Of a stretch of DNA of 64,000 nucleotides, positions 21,355 through 31,305 are shown piece after piece. Below the pieces are notes generated by a model. It worked only from the letters and a program-made list of their open reading frames with translations. It searched no databases and was not told the origin of the DNA. Each line of letters starts with the position of its first letter. Within the stretch, counting starts at the first letter, position 1. The DNA is taken from contig CM066031.1 in the NCBI GenBank assembly GCA_033557465.1, positions 1,069,914,444 through 1,069,978,443 on the forward strand. The letters are read 5' to 3'. Position numbers and translations under genes: made by a program. Source of the DNA: Ichthyophis bannanicus (lineage: Eukaryota > Chordata > Amphibia > Gymnophiona > Ichthyophiidae).

Positions 21355-22430
21355 CATGTTATTGTTGTTGAGTGCCATAGAGTTGGTGTCGACTCATGAT
21401 GACCCTCTGAATAGTTGTCCTAAACTGTGTTCGGTCTTCAGTCAGGCTGTTCATTGTTGATGGAGTGGCATCCATAGCAGCTGTTATTGTATCTATCCAT
21501 CTCATCGCTGGTCTTCCTCTTTTGCAATGATCTTCAACCTTGCCAAGCATGATGTCTTTCTCTAATGATCTCTCTCTTCGCATGATGTGTCCAAAGCATG
21601 AAAGTTGAAGTCTTGTCATCTGAGCTTCTAAAGAAAGCTTAGGTTTGATCTCCTCTAGTACTGACTGATTTGTTCTTTGGGCAGCCCATAGTATACACAG
21701 TATTCATCACCAGCACCATAATTCAAAGGCATCAATTTTCTTCCCGTTTATCTTTTCCACTCTCCAACTTTTACATCTATATGATGTTATTGAGAATACC
21801 ATGGCTTGGGAAAGTCAAATGTTTGTATGGAGAGAGACACCTCTGCTTTTGAGAATATTTTATCTAAATCCTTCATAGCCATTCTGCCAAGAGCAATGCG
21901 TCGTCGGATTTACTGACTGATTGTTGTTTCTTGGTTGATTATTGATCTAAGCAGGTTAAAGTTGTCCACTATTTGAATTTCTTCTCTATCAGTGATAAAT
22001 TTATTGATTTTGCCAGTTGTCAGGATCTTTGTCTTTTTTTATGTTAAGATGCAGACTGATTTTTAAAACTGTTTCTTGATCCTGAGAGCAAATGTTTCAG
22101 ATTATCTTCATTTTAAACCAGTATTGTGGTATCATTAGCATAGCAAAGGTTGTTGATGAGACTTCCACTAATCTTCACACCTTGGTTGTCTTTATATAGT
22201 CCTGCTTCCCTGATAATTTGTTCTGCTTATAAATTAAACAGGTAGGGAGAAAGTATGCAGCCTTGTCGTACACCTTTGCAGCGTTTAAACCATTGTTTCT
22301 CTTTGTTCCGTTCGAACTGTTGATTCTTGATGAATGTAAAGGTATATCCATGCTTCTTAATGTGCCTCAGAGTTTCTCATGGTTTACACATTCAAAGGCC
22401 TTGCTGTAGTCAATAAAATACATATAGATA
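21355..22430 (-). mobile_element. RTE/BovB-like LINE, 5'-truncated, inverted copy
   Basis: Read on the minus strand, this is a more decayed relative of 4725-6207. It has RT motif A as IDYSKAFECVNHEKL (about 22420-22375), a GVRQGC-type block near 22275, and LSCFGHIMRRERSLEKDIMLGKVE with RGRPAMRWIDTI (about 21600-21480). It ends in the same CAACAACAATAA-like tail (about 21370-21355). Many frameshifts are present. The two copies point in opposite directions. Confidence 0.75.
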
Positions 22431-24139
22431 TCACAAGCACTTAAAAATAACCAAGTTGTGCAGAGCTTTTGGAAGGAGAACAAGGATTCATTCAATTTAA
22501 TCTTGAAGGGAAGCTGACTCCAAATGTTAAGGTCTAAAATATTTCATGTATTTTAGCCTCGTAATGAGAAAACAATCCCCCTAATACAAAATCGGAGCAA
22601 AATAAAAAATGAAATATCAGGAACATCCCCCTCTAGAAATAAAAAAGAAAAAAAAACTAAAGCAATTACATTTAAGAAGTAGAAATAGACATTCAAGTCC
22701 CTATTTACCAACATGAAAATTCTCCAGTTGTAAAGGTTCTACAAAAATATATCTTATTGCTTGATAGAAAATCAACCATTTACAAGGAAAACAGAGATAG
22801 AATGTTACACCAGCAGCCAGAGCTCTTGGCTTAAACTGCAGGAAACTCTTCCTCAGAGACAAAGTAAATCTAGACACAACTGGACAAAGAGTGCGTTCTA
22901 GACATGGTTGGTGCCGCTGAATAGCCCCATTTTCAGCTCCTAAGAGCCCCTTGGGTCTGAAGTTGTCTCACCTCCAAAAAATGCTATATCTCTACCTGTA
23001 GCACTAGCAGCAGGGGACTTACACGTGAACGTTGACTTCTCAGAGAATGCCCATAGGTACCATCAATCCAGTTCTGTTGTGAGTCCGAAGAAGTGGCTTT
23101 AGAAACTTTAGCTGCTGCTTTCGCTTTCTTCTTAGGAACTATTAGGAAATAAGGTATCAGTGGAAATGCCGCAGTGATCTTGAGACTCCCTAGGAGCCAC
23201 ACTGCCATCTTGTCTCATGGATATATTTTTATTTCTGTATCTTCAGAATGTCAAAGCCCCAGGAATCTTGAAGCAAGTGTTACCCTTTTTTTTTAGGAAA
23301 CCCCAGGAGCTCCATGGGTTGAATGACAGCCCAAGGGTTCAAAGATGTGCTTCCTTGTCAAGTTCTGAGCCTGATGAACATGAACTAGTCTTCATGCAGT
23401 TTTTTCTTTATTTGGGAATCTGATGCTGTGATCCTTTATTTCCAAATATCCAGGTAGTCGTCCCCCCTCCTCCCCCCCCCTTTATGTTCTTTTCAAGCTT
23501 AACTTTAGTCCATGGCAGTAGCAGCTCTCAGTTAAGGGCCATCTGCCAGGGTTCCTTCCAGAAGCTAAATTAAGGCACTAGATGTTGCTGTTGCTTGACG
23601 ACAAGGACTCTCCCCCCAGAGGATGTGAAGACTGCCTGTACAGTATCCCCAGCCCTGGTTGACACAGGGGAGTAACAGATCTTGAACCAATAACACTGGT
23701 CTACAATTTTTTTAAAGTTGTCTGCTTCAGAGACAAAATCTGCCAATTCTTATGGATTTTGATGCACTGAATTAAAAAATGACAAAACCCCTGATTGGCT
23801 ACTGTTTCCAAGATATCTAAGCTTTTCCATTTTATGCATATATGTAGCATGTTGGTAGTAGAGTTTTAATCACAAATTATAAACCTAGATCTTTTCATGT
23901 ATTTATGGTTGCCATATATATGACATTGATAATATTTCACCTGTCTTTGTTGAAAAGTTTAAAAATCAGCCAAAGGTTTATTTAAATACAATTTATTTAC
24001 AAACCTAGTATGAAACAGAAAGCAAGAAACAACTATGTATGCATTAGTATTCATTTCAGACCTTATTCAGTGTCTACTTGGCATTTCTTGGCTTGCCTCT
24101 TGTATTTTGTAAATGGACTTTCTCTTGTCACTGTCTAAC
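22431..24139. other. Intergenic sequence, mostly unrecognised
   Basis: No intact gene. On the minus strand around 23210-22985 there is a start-like region (ACAAGATGGCAGTG) followed by VPKKKAKAAAKVSKATSSDSQQN. This resembles the beginning of an L1-type ORF1, but the evidence is weak. The tract at 23461-23482 is a run of C and T. Confidence 0.35.
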
Positions 24140-24245
24140 AATACAGTTTACAGTTTTATTGCACTTGATATACCGCCTATAGCAAGGCAGCTAGGCAGTT
24201 TACAAAACTGAGAGAAACAAAAAAAGGGGGGGGGGGTACAAATTA
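24140..24245 (-). mobile_element. LINE/SINE 3'-tail fragment
   Basis: The complement reads GTAAACTGCCTAGCTGCC...TAGGCGGTATATCAAGTGCAATAAA, like the 3' ends of the L2-like LINEs in this window. A G-run (24227-24236) is adjacent. Confidence 0.5.
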
Positions 24246-24325
24246 AAAGTCAACAAGACTAATAGACAAAAATACGGAAACAGAGGATGATAAGGGGGTT
24301 GGAAGGCCTAGGTTAGTATACAGCA

Positions 24326-24475
24326 GGGGTGGGGAACCCTGGTCCTGGAGAGCCGCAGACCAGTCAGGTTTTCGGGATATCCCTAATGAATATGCATGAG
24401 ATATATATGCATTAGAGATATCCTGCCAACCTGACTGGTTTGTGGCCCTCCAGGGCTGGATTTGGAGACCCCTGC
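24326..24475. mobile_element. hAT-type MITE (palindromic)
   Basis: It begins CAGGGGTGGGGAACC and ends GGAGACCCCTG, giving hAT-like CAGGGGT ends. Its interior is palindromic around ATGAATATGCATGAGATATATATGCATTAG. Related elements with the same ends are at 29219-29413 and 39193-39365. Its right part and flank are duplicated in inverted orientation downstream (24368-24827). Confidence 0.65.
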
Positions 24476-24827
24476 CTTACACCTCTGTCATTTAAGATTG
24501 TGAGTGGGCAAGGTGCAGATGTCATAGACATCGAAAGGGTATATAGAATGTGTCACATTCCTCCTCGATTCTCACCACCACCATAAAGTTGTCTAATAGA
24601 CAATATTTTGGTGGTGGTGAGAAGTGAGGAGGAATGTGACACATTCTATCTAACCTTTTTGATGTCTTGGACATCTGCACCTTGCCCACTCACAATCTTA
24701 AATGACAGAGGTGTAAGGCAGGGGTCTCCAAATCCAGCCCTGGAGGGCCACAAACCAGTCAGGTTGGCAGGATATCTCTAATGCATATATATCTCATGCA
24801 TATTCATTAGGGATATCCCGAAAACCA
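24368..24827. repeat. Long inverted duplication, arms about 215-230 bp
   Basis: The left arm (about 24368-24596) contains most of the hAT-type MITE plus unique flank to ...TCTCACCACCACC. The right arm (about 24611-24827) is its complement, starting GGTGGTGGTGAGA and ending CGAAAACCAG. Only a handful of mismatches are visible. The loop is about 15-25 nt. Such a structure can arise by fold-back replication. Confidence 0.85.
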
Positions 24828-24829
24828 GT

Positions 24830-25180
24830 TGTGCCCTTTCTCTCCTCTACTGTGGATCAACCATCCTGAGCTCAGGCCTTTCCCCGCAGACACTTGGAAT
24901 TGTGGTCAAGTAGCTATAAGGAACAGGGCAGGCCCTGCTACACTGATGATCAACATCAACTTACATTGGATAACGCTTTGGATCATCAAAATCAGAGATT
25001 GGGAAGAGTGAGTGCTCCTCCGCATAGACGTGTGTCTCACATTATCTATGTGGTTCCCTGCCCCCTGACGAAGGCTGCGGCTGAAACTTGTTAAGTTGGG
25101 TCCTTAATAAAGAATTTTATCTATCACCTGGTAGGCTGTGGTCAATACTTCCGCTGCTCTCCTCTAGTTACAAATCCCTG
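24830..25180 (+). mobile_element. Element end with hammerhead-like motif (possibly Penelope-like terminal region)
   Basis: The segment carries the motif CTGACGA-A-GGC-TGCG-GCT-GAAA at 25065-25086, flanked by CCCC before and GGG after. AATAAA (25105-25112 region) and CACCTGGTAGGCTGTGG lie downstream. The same arrangement (motif, then AATAAA, then CACCTATC) occurs in both arms of the foldback at 42729-46187. No reverse transcriptase is present. Assignment to Penelope-like elements is an inference, from the known presence of hammerhead ribozymes in their terminal repeats. Confidence 0.4.
25061..25098 (+). ncRNA. Hammerhead-ribozyme-like motif 1
   Basis: Stem I would be CCC (25062-25064) with GGG (25098-25100). 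The core is CTGACGA (25065-25071). An extra A follows, then stem II GGC/GCT with loop TGCG, GAAA (25083-25086), stem III CTT/AAG with a GTT loop, and a UU cleavage position before GGG. The only departure from the textbook type I core is the extra A before stem II. Activity is untested. Confidence 0.45.
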
Positions 25181-25189
25181 ACAAGGTCA

Positions 25190-25720
25190 TTCATGAAGTG
25201 TGATTCAGAGGAGGAGGATGGGAGAAAATCTGGGTCATGTGACATTGATGGTCCGGGACCAAAAGTTTCATCCCTTTCCTCTTCCTCGTCTGACTCAAGT
25301 GAGTATGATTCAGGAGCATCAGGAACCAGCAGTCCTCCTCCATGGGGTACTGAGTGTATAGCTGATGGAATGTTTGGATACTACACAGTCCACTTTTTCT
25401 TCTTTGACAAACCTTTCTCAACAGGAGGCACCATGCAGAAGTAACAATTGCTGATATGATCTTTCAGCTCTCTCCAAATCATTGGTACTGCAAAAGGCAT
25501 GGATTTCCTTTTTCTGTTCAACCTCTGGCAAAGATTTGTTGCACAAGTGTTGCAGCATATGTGTAGGGCCCAGCACTTGTCCTGATCTCCAATTTTCAGT
25601 CAAAGTAAAAGTGGTAGGCTTTCTTAATCAAAGTGGATATACTGCGCTTTAGTGATGCAAAAGTCACTTCACCACAAATGTAGCAGAAGTGATCTGAATT
25701 GTTCAAACAATTACAAGGCA
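25190..25720 (-). pseudogene. Cysteine-rich repeat-borne ORF relic (same family as 14145-14390)
   Basis: Minus-strand blocks include SDHFCYICGEVTFASLKRS (about 25700-25640), TLIKKAYHFYF, a degraded middle, and KRKSMPFAVPMIW (about 25515-25475). They continue with CYFCMVPPVEKGLSKKKKWTV (about 25440-25385), a PHGGGLLVP-type proline region, a glutamate- and serine-rich stretch (ESYSLESDEEEE, about 25315-25270) and SHDPDFLPSSSSES (about 25240-25200). This is the order of the multicopy cysteine-rich family noted at 14145. Stops and frame changes make it a pseudogene. The plus-strand open frame 25088-25444 is its shadow. Confidence 0.6.
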
Positions 25721-26219
25721 TCTCTCACTTTGGCTAAATGGAAAAATCAAACACTGAGAAGACTGATCTACAGCCAAAATACTACTGACACCTCATGTTC
25801 ATTAAAGAAATGTTGCACAATGTGTTCTGTAGAGGGATGTAATTAAGCCGAGTTAAAAGTTATAGATGATGCAGTTCTAGGAATAACACGATGAAGTTCA
25901 TATCATGTATGACACAATAGCACCTTTAAATTGCATCATTCATTAATTGTTTTGCCTGAAAAGCAAGTACTGTCCAAACAAAAACAGATTTATCACATAT
26001 GCACTTGCAGATGTGCGTGTATTTTAGTAATTTATGGTTTAAATTGAGATCCTTTTTCATGATAAATTTGCATATCCTTAGCACTTCCAAAATTAAGTTT
26101 GTGTACTGACCCTGTAGTGTAAATTCAAAACTAGAGTCAATAAGCAATTTTAAGCATCATTTTCGTTCTTGGTGACCCAGACTTAGGGGGACATTCCGAT
26201 CTGTGTATAACAACTTTGG
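25721..26219. other. Intergenic sequence, nothing recognised
   Basis: AT-rich sequence without a supported feature. Confidence 0.45.
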
Positions 26220-26704
26220 ATGTGCGGGCTGAAGTCCAACCCACACTCAGTTCCCCAGCCCTATTCCTCTGCTAGCGCTCCCCGTACGTACACAGCGCTT
26301 GTGCGGGGAGCGCTGTACATTGATGGGAGGAGGCAGAGCGGGGGTAGAGAGGGGGATTGGTCAGGTGCTGGGACGTATAGAAGCTATTCAGGAAAGGCCT
26401 CTGTATGTACCCCAGCACCAACATGGCCAGCCAGCCTATTCCACCCCGAGGATGGAATAGGTGCAGGCCACTGCACCATTGGCAGGCTGCAGAACCCTGC
26501 ACCTAATGGCAATGGCTGAGGATGGAGCCTGCCAGCACAGCCTGCCCTGGTGGGCTCCTGCTGACTGCCTGACAGCATTGTGTGGGGGTCGCTATGCAGC
26601 ATGCGATTCCATGCTGCTGGCTGGACGGGTCAGTGCCATGGTGATGGGATGCCACAGCATTGTCACGCCAGCTGGAATGTTGTGTGCTGGGAATGGACAG
26701 CCTC
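26220..26704. mobile_element. GC-rich hairpin-bearing repeat, copy B (boundaries uncertain)
   Basis: A GC-rich segment with the hairpin CCTATTCCA...TGGAATAGG at 26435-26461. It also has a further part (GTGCCATGGTGATGGGATGCCA, about 26631-26652) resembling the inner palindrome of copy A. A second inverted repeat, GGGAGCGCT with its complement, lies near 26276-26312. Ends are not defined. Confidence 0.4.
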
Positions 26705-26707
26705 AGA

Positions 26708-27004
26708 GATTTATTTTTTTATTTATTTACATTCTCTTATATACTGTGCTATTTTGCATCAGTGTGGTTTACATTGAACAAACTGAAATTACATTGAACA
26801 GGGCATTATAAGTTGGAGATAACTATTTTACAGGGAACATGGGCTATGGAGGGTTAAGTGGCTTGCCCAAGACCAAAAGGAACACCTGTGGGACTAGAAA
26901 CCCCAGTCCTTCCGGCCCAAGGTTGCTGTCCTCTAGTGGGATTTGAACCCCCGACCTTCGGCCTGAAGTACCTTGCCCCAACCACTAGGCCACTCCACCA
27001 CTCT
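26708..27004 (-). mobile_element. CORE-SINE with L2-like tail
   Basis: On the minus strand, a tRNA-derived head (GTGGCCTAGTGGTTGGGGC as A-box region, then GTCGGGGGTTCAAATCCCA as B-box, about 26998-26935) is followed by a core GGTCTTGGGCAAGCCACTTAACC (about 26880-26855). The tail ends GTAAACCACACTGATGC...TATATAAGAGAATGTAAATAAATAAA. The head and core match 36089-36388 closely. The core resembles the conserved domain of CORE-SINEs. A short GAGAT repeat flanks it. Confidence 0.8.
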
Positions 27005-27649
27005 TGGAGATGTCTCCCGCATCAGCATACAGTGCAAACCAGGCCATCTATCTGCCCGATTCTGCAATCACGGGGGCATATAGATCCCGCGGTTGTGGAA
27101 CTGGGTCCAACTTGGCCCTGTCCAAGTTTTCGGCGTACAGACGTTCCAGATGTGCACACTTTGGAATTAGCCTCCACTTTGTGTGACTGAATTTATTTCA
27201 GAAGCATTTTGACTGTAGAACAGTGTTCAAACCTAGGTCCCTTCACATTTGGCTGACCTGTGTGTTGTTTTTATAGGCTTACTCAAAAGCACTCACTACT
27301 CGCCACTGTCTAGAACAGGACACTGGGATGGACGGACCTTTGATCTGACCCAGGATGGTAGTTCTTTACTTAGAATAATGTCATTGATGGCACATAGATC
27401 TTATTTCAGGATAAGCAAATGAGGCACTCCTGTTTTTCTTTTTAATAAATAATGGATATTTGAGGCATATTTATAGCCCAAAGGAAACAATACAAGCAGA
27501 AAGGAAAATACATCTCTACTATTTCAACAGGTTTAAAGTACAGTCCTAATTTAATGACTTGCTCAAGTGCATTTAGGTTAATAATTTTCAGGAGCATTTC
27601 AAACTCCTTCTGAGAGAAAGTTAAATGGGACTATGCTTTTAATAATTCC
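27005..27649. other. Intergenic sequence, nothing recognised
   Basis: No supported gene. The start (about 27040-27190) is GC-richer and ends abruptly at a T-rich region. Confidence 0.45.
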
Positions 27650-28515
27650 ATTGCAAGATTATATTCAGGCTTTCCTGACATGGTTAATTCCATGTTTTGA
27701 TCTAGTTGATCACTGGATGACTCCTTATTGTTTAAAGTTGAATCCAGAGAAAACTAATATCCTATGGGTTAATTCTTCTTTAGATTAACTTCTGAGTTAC
27801 AGCCTTATGCTGAAAGGAAATTGTGTTCCCTTGACTACTTCCTTAAAATTGCAAGGAATTTTTATTGATTCAACTTTGATTATGTTAAGTGAATAGTGTT
27901 ATCAAAAGATGTTGTTATAAATTACAGGCTTAGCATGAAAAACATGATCAAAACTCCAAATTATACAAAATATAGCAGATAACGTAATTCTAAAAGGTAC
28001 TAAATAAGATTTCATAATGCCTTTTTAAATTAGTTTGTATTGGTTACCCATCTACTCTACAGTGATATTTAAACTACTATGTTTTGTGTTCAGAATTATG
28101 AAGGATATTTCTCCAATTTATATGATGGATGTGTTGTCATATGTTGGCCGTAATAGATTCTTACAATCTTCTAATTAAAATAATTTGAGTTATTCTTCCA
28201 TGAGGAATTATAATTTGAAAGGTACTTTGCATAAGTTATTTACTTATCAGTGACAACTCATTGGAATGAATTGCCTAGTGCTTTAAAACAAGAGAATAAT
28301 TACATGTGTTTTAGAAAACAATTGAAAACTTTATTTTGTAAATATTTATCTTCTGTTAGGTTATCTGATTAATTTAGTTTAGAACACTATTATATTAGCT
28401 TAGATTGTTTTAAATGATATTGTAACTTATTATTCTTGATTACGATTTTTGTAATCTGCCTTGAATTATATTGTAAAGACGCAATAGAAATATCAAAATT
28501 AAATTAAATGATCAG
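27650..28515 (+). mobile_element. Old L2-like LINE, 3' end
   Basis: A decayed reverse transcriptase C-terminus is readable across frames: LKLNPEKTNILWVN (about 27725-27770), LYWLPIYSTVIFKLLCFVFRIMK with DISPIY (about 28035-28125), and WNELP-like GMNCLVL (about 28263). The 3' end reads TAATCTGCCTTGAATTATATTG...GCAATAGAAATATCAAAATTAAATTAAA, a weakened form of the L2-like tail. It is much older than the copies at 46745 and 59495. Confidence 0.6.
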
Positions 28516-29218
28516 TGGCATCAAAGAAAATGACTGTCTCTTGTAATGGGATGGTAATGAATATGCTGTGAGCAGGAAAGGGAATGCTTGAATGTCAGTG
28601 TTCTCGTAATGCTGCAGGAGAGTTCTCTGTGGGACTCGTTTGACTGCACTGCTGCGATATTGCAGCACCTCCCCCTACTGGAAGCAGCATGGATAGAGGA
28701 TACCCATGCGGCTTTACAGGAACATTGACTGGTGTGGGTTTAAGCAGGACCGGTGCAAGGACAGCTCTACTTCTTGCCTCCCTTCCCTCGCCCTTATGGC
28801 TGCTGCTGCCGCCGCTGCTACATCTTTCAGGGGCCAGCAGCAGAGAAGCAAGGCAATAAAGCAGAAGACAAGCGCAGTTCAGAGGGAAGCCTTTGAAACC
28901 CTGTGTACTGGACTCTGAAAAAAAAAATCCCTCAAAAATCGGGGAAAAGAGTCACATCAGCTGCAAACGAACCGACAAATTTTGGCCTTTAACGCAGACA
29001 GGAAGTGTGCTTCGGATGGGGGAGGAGCGGCTGCACTTTCAGAGCGTAGCGTACAAGGTTTCAGATGCTTCCCTCTGCTGCACCTTCTTTTCTGCTTTAT
29101 TGGTGCTGTCGCCAGTCCCAGAGCGACGCTGCAGCAGCAGTGAGGGTGGGAATGAGAGATCAGAGGCTGGCTTTCTCGGGGCACTTTCTGCCATCCTCAA
29201 ATATTTGGAGCTTTAGGC
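28516..29218. other. Intergenic sequence, nothing recognised
   Basis: No gene. It contains a short palindrome GCTGCGATATTGCAGC near 28650 and a GC-richer patch from 28740 to 29150. Confidence 0.45.
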
Positions 29219-29413
29219 CAGGGGTTTTCAACCCAGTCCTCGGGGAACACTAGGCCAGTCAGGTTTTCAGGATTCCCACAATGAATATGCATAAGATAGA
29301 TTTGCATACAATGAAGGCAGAACATGCAAATCTATCTCATGCATATTCATCATGGGAATCCTCAAAACCCTAATGGCCTAGGGTTCCCCGAGGACTGGAG
29401 TTGGGAACCTCTG
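29219..29413. mobile_element. hAT-type MITE
   Basis: A 195-bp element beginning CAGGGGTTTTCAACCC and ending GGGAACCTCTG. It is largely palindromic around AATGCATATTCAT-type sequence. It is flanked by CTTTAGGC (29211-29218) and TTTTAGGC (29414-29421), an 8-bp duplication with one mismatch, as expected for hAT. Confidence 0.8.
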
Positions 29414-29421
29414 TTTTAGGC

Positions 29422-30418
29422 AATGCCTAATGCGCCAAATGGTGGCACCGGCTCTAATTGTAAGTATGGGAATTTTTATTTTCATCTCCCTAAAGTGGTA
29501 GAGAAGGTAAGAGAACTGAATAGACTAGACTTTACCTGTCATTATTTACTGTTACCATTTTACAATATGGAAAAGGAAATTTAAAAGCTCCTCTGTACAT
29601 TTACTATGCCGAGGGAGAGGGATTAGAATAGAAAATAAATACCACAATCCTGGACCCAGATACAGAATACAACTAACAGGATCTTTTCCTGAAGTTGGCA
29701 GGATGGGGGGGGGGGGGGGGTGGATAGGGAAGGGGAAGGGCAAAGAGAACAATTTTTTGCAGACCCTGTGCTCTACACACTACTGGGATATTCTAAAATA
29801 TTCTCAGTTAACATTATATGTGCTATAGTTGCTTGCAATACCTTTAAATCAAACCCCCAAATTCAGTACAACATCCCACCTGTAGCCAAAGAGCCCATAT
29901 ACACACAGCCTGATCCAATAAAGAATTCAGCTTTTCTTAACAAGGCAACTGGAAAAACATACAAACAGTTGGAAGCAACCGATATGATTAAATAATGGAT
30001 GTAGAATAGGATACGGCAATAACAATAAATCAATGTGAAGCAATGATGAGTAAATGGGGAAAAAAGAAAAGGATTTAATGGAAAGCAAGTACTGTGTATT
30101 GCAGTTCAAGTCCTACAGGAAGAAAATAATAGAACACTTTGTATTCAAAAAAATCGAATTTCCGAGTTCATATGGACTGAAGTGGAAAGTCTGAGTAGGT
30201 CCAATAGGAGCAACACTAACCCAGTCCTTTTTTGCTGGTAAACAAGGATTTACAAGTTTCTTCTGATTGTTTTCTTTAGTCACACTTCAAAGATATTTTG
30301 TTGAGGACCCCAATGTGAGAACAGGCTGTTGCTTCTCAGTAGTGTACTTGAAAGAAAACCCGTGAGATTCACTTGACACAGGAGTGTCCTTCCCCTTAAT
30401 TTAAATGTTTGATTCATA
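29422..30418. other. Intergenic sequence, nothing recognised
   Basis: It includes a G-run (29706-29720). No coding sequence was supported. Confidence 0.45.
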
Positions 30419-30620
30419 TCTCAAGGAACAAGCAGGAATGCAATCTTAACATATGGACACTCCACAGAGTCCAATAGGAAAGCTTTTGGGAGCTATCCAC
30501 TGCGCCTGCGCCTCTGCCTTCCCGCCTTCGCAACTCCTCTCCTCTCAGTTCTTCATTTGCTGTGGAGCCATCAGGTCACTCTGTTCTGGTCACTGCTAAA
30601 AATGCTTTATTCTCTTTAAA
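30419..30620 (+). repeat. Left inverted terminal repeat of D3
   Basis: It contains GAACAAGCAGGAATGCAATC and CACTGCGCCTGCGCCTCTGCC. The complement of the latter is at about 36976-36998 in the right repeat (GGCAGAGGCTCAGGCGCAGTG). Confidence 0.85.
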
Positions 30621-30780
30621 ACTTGTGCTTTTGCCTTTTCGTTGACGCCGGTACCAGCATAGTCGCTACTAGTGCCATTTTTATTTTCTTATTTTTTATT
30701 TTTTATTGCGGTTTTAATCACCAAATTAGGCCTACTGGCCTACAAGGCCTTCACTTTGCTCAGACGTTCACCAGTCAGGC

Positions 30781-31305
30781 ATGGATAAAACACATGGAGC
30801 CCGATTCCCTAAGGGGTACATCTGTGCCATCTGGAGGCCCGAGCAGGATGGGCTCGTTTGGACCCGATTCTGCAATGCAGGAACCAGACATTCCTGGGGT
30901 GCAGGATTGGGCTGTGAGACGGCCTGGCATGCCACAGCATGCCTGCAGGAACGTCCTCCCGGGGCGCCGACCCTCTGTCTCCCCACCGCTCGACCCAAGG
31001 CTGGGCTGCCGGGGCCAGGATCGGGCGGTGGGGACCTACCTGTCCCCGGCCTTAGCCTCTGGGAGGGTTCCTGCCTCAATTGCCTGGTCAGCTGCTTTTC
31101 CACCTTTCGAGGTGGAATAAGCAGCATGTTACCCCTACCTCCGCAGGGCATACCCCACTCCACCCTCACTCTGCACCCCTCCCGGCCCCTGCTGGCTCTC
31201 CCCTTACAGCTGCTCTGGCCTTGCGGGGAGAGTTGGAGGGGGAATACGGACAGGACAGCTTGTGGAGCTACATGTCCTGCAAGTTGCCTCTCAGAATTGG
31301 GCCCA
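30781..31305. mobile_element. GC-rich hairpin-bearing repeat, copy C, inside D3 gag leader
   Basis: It separates the D3 terminal-repeat region from the gag zinc motif, which are adjacent in D2. It holds the hairpin GCTGCTTTTCCACCT-TTCG with a 16-nt complementary arm at 31091-31125. Possible imperfect inverted ends are ATGGAGCCCGATTC (30792-30805) and GAATTGGGCCCAT (31296-31308). No clear target duplication was found. Confidence 0.45.

Noticed and set aside
25088..25444. Plus-strand acidic/serine-rich 118-codon protein
   Set aside because: The minus strand of the same DNA encodes the recognisable cysteine-rich family block, so the plus-strand frame is its shadow.
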